Below are positions 1 through 10,149 of a DNA stretch of 64,000 bases, one piece after another (position 1 is the stretch's first letter; each line of letters starts with the position of its first letter). The position numbers were made by a program, and so were the translations under genes. The notes below the pieces were generated by a model, which was not told the DNA's origin, did not search any database, and saw nothing but the letters and a program-made list of their open reading frames with translations. The stretch is from Vitis vinifera. Its lineage: Eukaryota > Streptophyta > Magnoliopsida > Vitales > Vitaceae. Location of the stretch: positions 6,109,501-6,173,500 of the forward strand of contig NC_081810.1 in NCBI RefSeq assembly GCF_030704535.1, in the 5' to 3' direction.

Positions 1-2
1 AG

Positions 3-197
3 CTCAACATCACTGACTCGGAAGTTGAAGCAGAGGAATATGGAGGGTCTCAGAAGGCAAATCCATTTACAAGTTCTGAAACAGGGACGACAGGAGGTGG
101 TGGTCAAAGTAAAGGCGGTCAAGGGAGCAGCATTGAAGAAAATATTGATGAGATCGAAGCTACTCTTGCTAAGTTGAAAAAGGAATTGGGCCTATAG
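3..197 (+). CDS. 3' end of an unidentified gene (C-terminal 64 residues)
   Basis: An open frame enters from the left edge and stops at TAG 195-197. The visible residues are acidic (a DSEVEAEEYG run), then Gly/Ser/Thr-rich, and end in a short charged heptad-like helix (EENIDEIEATLAKLKKELGL). A flexible linker followed by a terminal coiled-coil is what I can see. I do not recognise the family and assign no function. The gene is partial because its body lies outside the window. Coding status rests on the frame staying open from the first base and on the protein-like composition. Confidence 0.6.
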   Translation, partial: LNITDSEVEAEEYGGSQKANPFTSSETGTTGGGGQSKGGQGSSIEENIDEIEATLAKLKKELGL

Positions 198-1400
198 GAG
201 GAAATGCAGCTGCATTAAATCCTTAGAAGATATAAATCCGAAAGACAAGTTCTTTGTCGTGTTGGAATGAGTAGAAAAATGGCTGATTAGTGGAAATCCA
301 GCTTACATAACTATAGTCCAATTCTTTGAAGGCCTCATTCATCACAGAGAAGAGTTATGAATGAAGGTTCTCTCAGCTGTAAGTCATTGAAGCACAAAAG
401 CATGAAGTAATCATCACTTAAGATATGGGCTTATACATCTGTTTTCCTCTGTAAACAAAGCTCTCCATCACCTACGATTGAATCCTTGACGATTTCCATT
501 GGGGTCTCTGTCCTTTCAAGCATCAGTCTTTCTGCGAACAATGTCGACGAATTCTCTGTGCAGCACTCTGATGATCTGTATTGAATTATTCATCCTTTCC
601 TACCAATAAATGGCTTGAGCTTGGTTCCAAACTTTTCGGTTTACCTGGTATTTTCATTCCTTTTTGTTGTCACTTGCAATGAGGCCCGGATTCATGCAGG
701 AGCAAGAATTTCCAGTAACACTCCTCTGCATTTTCTCCTCTACTTCTGCTACACACTGAGAGCTATCAAAATAATTGGTTCTGGCCCTTCCCGAGGAATA
801 TGGATCTCCATTTTTACTTGAGCTATCTGCCTGCCGAGAGCTGGGTTTGCCTCCCGTTAGGGGTCCTAGGCATCAGGAAAATGTATGCGTATTTTTATGG
901 ATTTAATCTATCTCTTCGTTTTGCCTTTCAAGAAAAAGCTTTATGAGAAAAATAAGAATCTAGGGGGGGAAAGAAATGGATAATGCTCACAGGCAGTGTG
1001 ACTTTTTCATACCAAATGAGGTGCAAATAATAACAAAGTAAAATGAAGAAGTTATAATTTCCTGACTAACAGAAAGGTTACAGAAATTTCTAATTTCCAT
1101 CACACAGAATTTGAGTTTCACTAATGAAAATAAAGGCTTTCTTACACAAAATATAACAGGTTGGATCATCCCGAATCACAATCCCCCATAAAATCTAGTC
1201 CTTACAGAGCCAGAAAATAATGTAACACAACATATAGAAAATATTATTTCCCTAGAATTAGAACAAATAACTAGTTCTAATTTCTAAGTAACTCAAAAAA
1301 ACACAAGATCCAGGAAAACCCCAAGAGTTATTCCGATGCCTAATGGCGTTAATACACTAAGCATTAACGTACTAGGCAAAGCATTGAACCTACAAATCTT
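198..1400. other. 3' UTR and convergent intergenic DNA
   Basis: The first part is presumably the 3' UTR of the plus-strand gene ending at 197. The second part is the 3' UTR of TOC75 on the other strand. Short open frames here have no protein-like composition and no neighbours in frame. Nothing else was seen. Confidence 0.6.
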
Positions 1401-4400
1401 TCAAAATCTCTCTCCAAACCGGAAAAATACTGCACCAGTACCAGAGTTATGATCAACAGCATACTCAGCTCGTACAAGACCTAGCTTGGCACCAACACCA
1501 TAAGAGGAACCATAACCCATTCTCCGGTAGACTTCAGTTGGGTTCCCCTTTACATCCTTTGAACTTCCTAGATCATTTCCGTGTTCTGCAAACGCATACA
1601 CGTGTGTATTTCTTACAGGTATTCGTAGCTCAGCTGCCACCTGCATATGGCATTGGAAACAGGGTGTCAAATGTTTATTCTACAGCAACAAAATCATAAG
1701 CATGACCATCTTGATGAAATGTTAGCATATTTGCAACAACCCTAGCTTTTGCAATGTTCATTGAATGTGATGCTCATCTCCAGTAAGTCCTACCTCAAGG
1801 ATATTTCTAGCAGCACCCAATTCACCCATATTGTAACCTCTCACAGAATAAGGCCCTCCAAGTGCAAAAGCATCATAGCTTGGAAGGTCACCAACACAAC
1901 CACCATAGTGGCCATGAAGCACTAGCACTGGTGGTGGTGGTTTACCAGCACCTTCCTCTACTTGCTTCAACTGGATAAATCGGGTCAATGTAAGCTGGTG
2001 GCGATTGAAAAATGGGAAGTTGCTCCCTACACCGAGGCCTTGGTCCACCTGCAATTTATTTTTATGTAAATAAGCACATTACTGGGGAGAAATCATGTTT
2101 TGCTGCATGTGAAGGTCACATTAAATGAAAGACACCATAAGTTCTCTTATATGATGGAGAAAGGAGCTGTTTTTCAAATTGTCAGTTTAAACATTGCCAC
2201 CTCCATAAAGCTGGGGATTTCAACATACAAATTATAAAACTGTATTTTATCCATTAAACACAGGAAGATAGCTCATGCGCATCAGAAAACTTAATAACTA
2301 TTTTACTCTATCTAGTCCCTATAAGGGGTCAAAAATGCTCAATATGTGAAAGAGATCTATAATAAAAGCACTGTGCAGTGGAAAATGTGAAGGAAAACAG
2401 CAACACTAGGACTTTTTGTGTACACAAAAGCATGGTGACATTTGAAATGCTTTTCCACAAGCTTGTAGTCCTGGATTGATAACAAATACAGCAGCTATTT
2501 ACACTGCAGTTATTCAGTTCCTAATTCTAGAACTTCTAGCAAATACAGCACATCCAAGCTGTACAATCACCAAAGAAATGACATGAAAGGAGAAAAAATA
2601 AATGAGCAAATGGAACTCACCTGAAATACATTCCTCTCACCAACTATAGCTCCATTTACAAACTTGGTGTTATCCCGAGTGATATTTGCCTGTGCAAATG
2701 CCATTCGGTCAATGCCAGTGCCACTGAGGGTTGTTGGAGGTCCATCTGCACTGATACCTCCACTGGGCAATACCCTTTGTCCATTGGGAGAAATGTGACT
2801 ACTTTCATCACGTGTTGTTATCTCTTCCATAACGAGTCCATAAGTGAATTTGCTCTGGCGAGTGAAGTTCTGCGAGGCAAGCAATCAATCAGGATAGAGA
2901 AGTATAAACCATTATATTAGAAACCATATATTAAAAACTTCTATATTACAAACCACAAAGCATCATATATGATAACCAATGTAGTCTACCTCTGTAATAT
3001 TGGCTTTGATGCCAGCACGGTCAACCCATATAGGAGGAACTTCATCCACTCCAGGCCCACCGGTGAAGACTGGACTTAGTTTTCGGCTGTTGAAGCAGCT
3101 TGCACGGAGGGTACGATTGCGAGCATTATATACACCATCCAGATATGGATGCACATACTCGAGCTTAAAAGCAAGGTCATCCTGAGGAAAACATTTGCTT
3201 GAATGTTACTATGATGCAAAATTTCAAAATACCAGATATAAAAGGGAAAAGTGTGTTTCCATACACTCATTTGAAAAAAACCACAAAATAGGAACTCAAG
3301 TTTATAAAATACAAATTTCAAGCACCTATCTAAAAATAATTAGCATTTCATGCACTTTTTTTATCAAAGGCACTACCTTTGACCATTCAGGTACCACCTT
3401 TGACCATTTAGATACTACCTTTTAATAATATATGTACTACCTTTGACTATGCATGAAACTTGAATTATTTTTAGAGGGTCCTTATTTTGTAATTAATTTT
3501 ACACAAGTGTGTGGAAACTCACTTTTTTCTTTTTAAAAATATTTAAATAAGATAAGAATAAACCCCATTTGACTGCTGAGAAAGTTGAGAAAACAGAAAA
3601 GAAAAAAAAATGTTGCATTTTATGTTTTATGTTCTTTGGCTCTCAGCAACCAAACCAAGCAGAGCATCACATGGCAAATTTACCTGGGGATTGAGGAAGT
3701 TGCTAGTAGTTACTGAACCGAGAATAGATCTGTTGAGCCCTTTAATATTACGATGCTCAAAACTAACAGTTCCACCGGGCTGGATTGATGCCTGAAAAGA
3801 CATTTTACATTACATTAACTAGCTTTGAATTTCCTTTTAAGCAAATATAAAACTTCTTTATTTTGTAGGAATTAACTAGACATTACCATCAAAACCCCAA
3901 AATGCATAATGTTTGACAAATAAATTAGACATAGATGATCGGGCATATACATACCAATGTGGGACGTCCTCCACGTCCAGGAACAATACTCCACTCTGAA
4001 CTCACTTCAGCTGTCTTCTGTTCTAGTTCTTTAAGCTTTATTTCCACAATGATCCCACCCTCATTCTTCTCATCAGGCCGTGGGTTAACTTCAATGTTAG
4101 AGAATAAAGCAAGAGAGTTTATATTCCTCAAAGCTTGTTTCCCAGCTTCTATGTTAAAAACATGGCCTTGTCGAAGCTGTATACCAAAATTTCAAAGGCA
4201 CATCAGATAGATAAAGAAGTCAACAATCACTCTTGTATGAAATAGAATTACTTTTTTCAAGAAAAATAGAATTATAATTTATATAATATAGTCATATAAT
4301 AGTTTGATATGATATATTGATATAATGAAAGAGTTTCTTATCAGATGTTCTAAAAGAAACATATACTTAACAAAGCAAAACCCATCAGCATTTTGGGAAA

Positions 4401-5835
4401 TTCACTCTTTCATCTTATAAGTAAACAGTAGACAATAAACAGTCAACCTCCCATTGATTTTGATGAATAATCACCCATTGGAAGTAAAGAATATAAGATA
4501 TAAATTAACAAAGCAAAACCCTCTACCGGCTTGAGCAATTCATTCATTCAGCCCATATATAAACAGCAAAGGAATCATCCAATTCAAAGCTTTTGATCTT
4601 TTCTTTCCTTTTGATGCCACCTATTGAAAATTTGAAACTAACAATATATAACCCAACAGAGTGAAATCATTTACCTGTTTGGGCAATTCTCGCCTTACAA
4701 CTGGAAATTGGGTGTTCCCCTCAACCACATTTCCAAGCTTATCTTGAAATTGTATGACCAATTGTGTAATGTCCCCTTCAACCACCTCACAAACAACCTC
4801 TCTCGTATTCAAATTCCCGAAATTTACAACCTGGGCACAGGCGTACCCCTCATCATGATACCATTTCTGGACGCGGTCCCTTATCTTCTGCAGCAACCTC
4901 GCACTCACCTTTCCCTGATCCCTTAGCATCTGCAGAATCTCCCGGTAAACCGGCATTGGCAACAAGCAGGGCCTAGATTTGTCAATTCTCCTCTTGTAAT
5001 CTTTTTCTTGATTCCGGAAATACTCCATCTTCTCTTTGTCTGTCATGTCAGCGTCCATTTCAATAGGCTTCGTCTGCGGCATCAACCCCACATTGATGCA
5101 CCTGAATTTATCTGCAGATTGCCATGTACTTTCAAGAAACGATATCGTCACCCCTACTGTCCCATCTGGATTGGTCTTCCCTTCGAGATCAACCTTCTCA
5201 AACATTCCACAAGTTGCTAGATTTTCAAGCTCTTTCTGAAGCTGGGCTTTGTTGTAGATACCTCCCGGCCGGATGGTGACCATCTCGAAGAAGGAATCTT
5301 CGGTGCCGACGACGCTCCCGCGACGACGATCATAGAAAAGAATTTCCGAGATCTTGTACTTCTTAAATCCACTAAGTTTGTTAAGCTGAACGACAATGTT
5401 GGCCGGTAGGCCATGAGAGTCCCATTCCTGAGATTCCTCGTCCTTCGCAACAGCAGCTGGAGAGAAAATTCTAGACCAAAACCCACCATCCCCACCCCCA
5501 CCACCACCATCCCCAGTGCCTCCTACACCTCCGCCGCCGGAGAAATCGCCACTATCGACAAGGGGAGTGACGGGAGAAAAGCGGAGGAGAATACCGGCGG
5601 CTCCAGCGGAGAAGGCTAGGGCCTGGGCGAGGGAGAAAAAGGGTTTTTTCGGTGTCAAGGATTCAGGGTTTTGCGAGGAGGAGGAGGAGGAGGAGAGATC
5701 GCATTTGATGGTGCTGGCAGGCGTGGAAGAGCCTGCTTTCAAGATGGGGGTGGAGGAAGCCAATCTACGGCGGGGGCGAAGAGATGGGGTAAGAGGGGGA
5801 GAGAAAAGCTGACCCTGGGCGCCGAAGGACGCCAT
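1401..5835 (-). CDS. TOC75: TOC75-III, chloroplast outer-envelope protein import channel
   Basis: This encodes the beta-barrel pore of the TOC translocon, through which precursor proteins cross the chloroplast outer envelope. It belongs to the Omp85/BamA family. Seven exons, all phase 0: 5835-4675, 4176-3955, 3791-3684, 3181-2990, 2869-2621, 2048-1794, 1640-1401. They give 808 residues, the usual length for pea and Arabidopsis TOC75. An N-terminal Ser/Arg-rich transit peptide is followed by a glycine-rich stretch near residues 96-118, the known envelope stop-transfer signal, and an AVA-type cleavage region. Three POTRA repeats come next (about 140-450), then the barrel, which ends at FFRFGERF with a terminal aromatic. 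The Met at 5835 (MASFGAQ) was chosen by family comparison. An in-frame ATG lies 47 codons upstream at 5976. Confidence 0.97.
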
Positions 5836-6567
5836 TGCTGGGCAAAAGAGGAGGGATAAGGCGAAGAGGATGATGAAGACTAAGAAGGGTTTGGTGAGAG
5901 GTTTATGAGTGAGAAGTGATGGCTGATAACCAAGGCTAGGGTTTTTGGGCTTGGAACTTGTGAGCCCTGGTTCCACCCTCAGAATTTGGGCGACATCTGC
6001 AATGTGGGATTAGACCTATTGCATTCGATATATATTTATCAATTGGGCTCCCAAATTCCCTATCAAATACAATTATAAAAAATAAAAATAAAAATTGAAT
6101 TATCAACTATTACATTAATTGATTGGTACTTTTCTTGTTACCCAAGCAATGGAGCCAAAAAGGAAAATAACTTTGCAAAATCAACAGCAGGAATCCAATT
6201 TTATTACCAAAAAAAAAGTATTATTGTTTTTGGGAGTATATATTTCAAATGTAAAAATTAACGGTAAAAAATAATATTTTAAAATATTTAGGTATTTAAG
6301 ATATTGAATAAATAAATAAAGAGACCAATACTTTGTCCATGAAAATATTTTTTAAATATTAAAATTATTTTTGTTTTGAATCAAAGCAATTTTAAAATGG
6401 ATTAGCATGTAAGTAATTATTTATGTAGAAACTGGGCCAGGTCCAGTTTCTAACAGTGGTTGTAGCCCTTTACTTTAAAAGCCCAAGCCCAAAACGACGC
6501 GTTTTACTTCCCGGGAGGTAGCTACAAAACCAATTGCAGCGAAAAACATTTGTGGAAATGGCGAAAA
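5836..6567. promoter_or_regulatory. Bidirectional promoter between TOC75 and PPR gene, site II motifs
   Basis: TOC75 and the PPR gene diverge from this stretch of about 730 bp. It carries site II-type motifs (TGGGCY): TGGGCT at 6044-6049, TGGGCC at 6433-6438, and two in tandem on the minus strand at 6480-6485 and 6486-6491. A TATA-like stretch lies near 6028-6038 on the TOC75 side. Site II elements are known from promoters of housekeeping, ribosomal and organelle-biogenesis genes, which fits both neighbours. The middle part (6060-6420) is plain AT-rich DNA. Promoter activity is inferred. Confidence 0.5.
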
Positions 6568-8454
6568 ATGAGCTTTCGCCTTCCTAGTTATCTCCTGCGA
6601 CGCACCCTACCTGAAGTGTGTAAAACAACCTACCAGTTACGTTCCCGCGCTGTAACGACTCAAACCAACCGCCTTGCTCTTTTCCCGGGGAACGATTTCT
6701 TCTCTTGTAACAGCCACATCGCTTGTGACACCGACGAAAAACAGAGTTCAGTCGATTTGAAGCTCTTGGCTCAGTTGCAGCAACATGGGTCTGCACCTAC
6801 CGCTCACATTCTCAACAGAATGGTCTCCTCGTGCGCGAAATCTGGGTCTGTCTTTGTGGGAATTCAGCTTCATTCCACCATAATCAAGGTGGGTTTTGAT
6901 TCAAATGTCTATATTTGCAGTGCTCTTGTGGATATGTATGGTAAATGTGGTGCGGTTTCAAGTGCTCAGCGGCTATTCGATGAAATGCCCCATCGGAACG
7001 TGGTCACTTGGAATTCATTAATATCTGGTTATTTGCATGTGGGTTGCCCAGAAATTGCAATCGAATTGTTTTTGGAGATGGTCAAAGTGGGTATAGACCC
7101 GACTCCTTTCAGTGTTTCGGCTGTTTTAGTGGGTTGTTGGCGAATGGAAGACACAAAACTTGGGATTCAGGTGCATGGTTTGTCTATGAAGTGTGGGTTT
7201 TGCTATAATATTGTTGTTGGAACGTGCTTAATAGATTTGTACTCAAAGGGTTGGAATATTGATGCTTCGAGACTAATGTTTGATCTCATGCCAGAAAGAA
7301 ATATTATTACTTGGACTTCAATGGTTGCTGGCTATGCTCATTGTCAGCAACCTGTTGCTGCGATGGTTTTAGTTAGAGACATGCAGCGGTTGGGTATCAG
7401 GTTGAATTATGTGACTTATAATTGTCTATTGAGCTCTTTTTCTAGTTCAAATGATTTGGATCATTGTAAGCAAGTTCACTGTAGGATAATTCGTGAGGGT
7501 TTGGAGTCTAATTCATATTTGGAAGTTACCCTTGTGACAGTATATTCAGAATGTAGCAGCAGTAGTTTGGAGGACTTTAATAAGGTCTGCTCAGGTGTTA
7601 CAAGATGGGATCAAATCTCCTGGAATGCAGTCATTGGTGGTTTATCAAATTTAGGAAATGGTGAAGCAGCCCTCAAATGCTTCTCTAAAATGAGGCAGGC
7701 AGGCATTGATATGGACCTCTTTACATTTACAAGTGTCTTAAGAGCAATAGGAATGATTTCAACCCTTGATGAGGGAAAGCAAATTCATGCTCTGGTTTTG
7801 AAAGCGGGCTATGGCTCAAATCTTAATGTTCAAAATGGCCTTGTTTCCATGTATGCAAGATGTGGCTCAATTAATGATGCAAAGAGGGTTTTCTCATTGA
7901 TGGACAGACATGATGTGATCTCATGGAATTCATTGCTATCCGGGTGTGCTTATCATGGGTATGGTAGAGAAGCTGTTGAATTGTTTGAACAGATGAGAAG
8001 AAGTGGGGTCAAACCAGATAATACCACCTTTCTTGTTGTGCTCTCTGCTTGTAGGCATGTTGGGTTGCTGGACAAGGGTCTTGAGTATTTTGATTTGATG
8101 AGAAATGATTATTCACTAGAATCTCCCACAACAGAGCATTATTCTAGTATGGTTGATCTTTTTAGTCGAGCTGGATATTTATCAGAAGCGGAAGACTTTA
8201 TCAATACCATGCCAATAGAGCCAGGACCCTCCGTCTACAAAGCTCTGTTAAGTGCTTGTCAAGTTCATGGAAATGTGGAAATTGCAGTACGATGCGCAAA
8301 AAAACTTCTCCAGATGTGCCCCAATGATCCTGTGATTTATGTGCTGTTGTCAAATGTACAGGCAACAGTTGGTTATTGGGATAATGTAGCAAGCATAAGA
8401 AAGGTCATGTGTGATAGAGGAGTGAGGAAGGAACCTGGTTACAGTTGGATTTAA
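6568..8454 (+). CDS. PLS-class pentatricopeptide repeat protein, E subgroup
   Basis: Intronless, as is usual for plant PPR genes. PPR proteins bind single-stranded organellar RNA and act in editing, splicing or processing. The N terminus is Arg/Ser-rich with few acidic residues and looks like a mitochondrial or plastid presequence. From about residue 85 there are arrays of PLS-type repeats, with typical signatures such as LVDMYGKCG, VVTWNSLISGY and ARCGSINDAKRVF. The E region follows (YVLLSNV, RKVMCDRGVRKEPGYSWI), and the protein stops directly after SWI, so there is no DYW deaminase domain. The start at 6568 (MSFRLPS) gives 628 residues. An in-frame ATG at 6550 would add six. E-type PPRs usually serve as editing specificity factors that recruit a DYW partner. 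The target RNA cannot be read from sequence. Confidence 0.93.
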   Translation: MSFRLPSYLLRRTLPEVCKTTYQLRSRAVTTQTNRLALFPGNDFFSCNSHIACDTDEKQSSVDLKLLAQLQQHGSAPTAHILNRMVSSCAKSGSVFVGIQLHSTIIKVGFDSNVYICSALVDMYGKCGAVSSAQRLFDEMPHRNVVTWNSLISGYLHVGCPEIAIELFLEMVKVGIDPTPFSVSAVLVGCWRMEDTKLGIQVHGLSMKCGFCYNIVVGTCLIDLYSKGWNIDASRLMFDLMPERNIITWTSMVAGYAHCQQPVAAMVLVRDMQRLGIRLNYVTYNCLLSSFSSSNDLDHCKQVHCRIIREGLESNSYLEVTLVTVYSECSSSSLEDFNKVCSGVTRWDQISWNAVIGGLSNLGNGEAALKCFSKMRQAGIDMDLFTFTSVLRAIGMISTLDEGKQIHALVLKAGYGSNLNVQNGLVSMYARCGSINDAKRVFSLMDRHDVISWNSLLSGCAYHGYGREAVELFEQMRRSGVKPDNTTFLVVLSACRHVGLLDKGLEYFDLMRNDYSLESPTTEHYSSMVDLFSRAGYLSEAEDFINTMPIEPGPSVYKALLSACQVHGNVEIAVRCAKKLLQMCPNDPVIYVLLSNVQATVGYWDNVASIRKVMCDRGVRKEPGYSWI

Positions 8455-9624
8455 GTTAACAAAGAGGAGTGAAACAAGGACAGGAAAGCTTGTCAATGGA
8501 AAATGAGAGCACCATATTTATATGGAAGGTAAGCTTGTCAATGGAAAATGAGAGCACCATATTTATATGGAAGGTGTGCCAGGATTTGAAGATCATGCGG
8601 TGCTCACCAGAATGGGAATTTTGTTTTAGTCAATGATGGAGATTGGAGTGGCTCAAATGTTCAGATCTACTCTGTTGATGTCATTACAATTGAATTAAAA
8701 CAAATAATCTTCAAAACTGATGTTTCGATGCTTCTTTGATGACAGTTACACTGTCACTGTGGCTGATTGGAATTAGTTACCATCAACTATTGTTGATATC
8801 AGTGGTCAATGGTATTCAGCATCAAGTGTTTATAGGGCCATAGACAGGTTAACCAAGAAACCCATGATCTAGTGTGGTGGGTCTGTATTTATCGGATCTC
8901 TCATAGTTGGAGGGTATGTATGAGTTTGCACATAAAAATCTCAGATCTTTTCTGCTTCATATCAGTAAAATCTTTTCTTTGTCCGACAAAAATTAGATTG
9001 TCTTAGGGTTGAGAGAGTATGAAGTGTTGTATTCTGTGCCAGTCTTATGTACCATGAAACAGGTTCAAATGAAGACAACTTTATGCCAAATGCATTCTTT
9101 TGTAGAGCTGGATTAATACATCCCTTGAAATGCATGGGAATGATTAATGTCTCGAGGTTACAAACAATACTTGAGATACTTTTATGGTGTGAACAAGAGT
9201 CCAAGATGATTCATTAATATTATGCAAACAATGGATGGAGAGGCGATGCATAATACAGGTTCCTGCAGCAGTTCTTTCATGAAATACAGGTTTAGTCATA
9301 TTCATACCTAGCTTAAAGGTGTGATTCTTATGGTTAAGATGAACTGCAAGGCAGAGGACAACTAGTTGGATCCAATATTATATACTCGCCAAGTTAAGCA
9401 AGTAAAGATGATCAGGTCGGGCACCCAATCTTAAGTCTCGTGAGTTCCCTCTACTATTTTTAGTATGTTAGACTAAACTACACAAGGTCTTTTTTCATGT
9501 GAGCTAGGTCAATCGGGATCTCACGAAAAGCCTAACTATCGCGACCCCATCAGCACCTGGCACTGGAGGGCATGGGAAGAGCGGTGACCAAATATTGGAT
9601 AAAGGGGTTCAGTAGAAGAGTATT
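8455..9624. other. 3' UTR of PPR gene and intergenic DNA
   Basis: After the PPR stop codon there are five more in-frame codons (VNKEE) before the next stop. The rest has no convincing coding frame. About 9330-9600 has a different, more GC-rich character with stretches resembling degraded repeat DNA, but I cannot name an element. Confidence 0.5.
8486..8575 (+). repeat. Perfect 45-bp tandem duplication
   Basis: Two identical 45-bp units, 8486-8530 and 8531-8575, lie head-to-tail in the 3' UTR of the PPR gene. Perfect identity points to a recent duplication. The unit starts AAGCTTGTCAATGG. Confidence 0.95.
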
Positions 9625-10149
9625 TGATGTAGGACAACCCTAGGATGGTTGCCTACACTCAAGGGTAGGTAGGTTAGGGTTTTATTTTTTAGGGTGCAAG
9701 GAGAGGAACAAAGAATAAATTTTATGGTAGAGAAAATTATAAGATAAGAAATAGAGAGAAAGAAGAAACAATGAAGAAAATATAGAAAACCTTAGAGTCT
9801 CACTAAGGACTTCTAGGAGTCTCAATTAGAAGAAAATCAATGGAGTCTCACCATTGAGAGTTGCAACCTTGCAATGAAAGAAAATATAATATTATTCATA
9901 TCAATTCATCTCTTTGATTTACATTGATTAGTTTATTTATAAGCTTCTCTAAGAAAACCAAAGTCTACTAGGACTCTAATAACCTATCATCTCAAATTCT
10001 AATTATATTATAACTCAACTAGCTAATCCTAATTAGACTCCAATAAATACCAATCTCAATTCAATTCTAATTAATATTAATCATACTTAAAGTTTACTTA
10101 GGTCTTCTCTTTCTTCCTTGAATAAACTTTAAAAGGATTTCCCCCATCA
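9625..10149 (-). repeat. 3' LTR of the chromovirus (525 bp)
   Basis: Begins TGATGTAGGACAACCC and ends CCCCCATCA on the plus strand, so it has TG...CA ends. It matches the other LTR at 14848-15424 over nearly its whole length. Confidence 0.93.
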
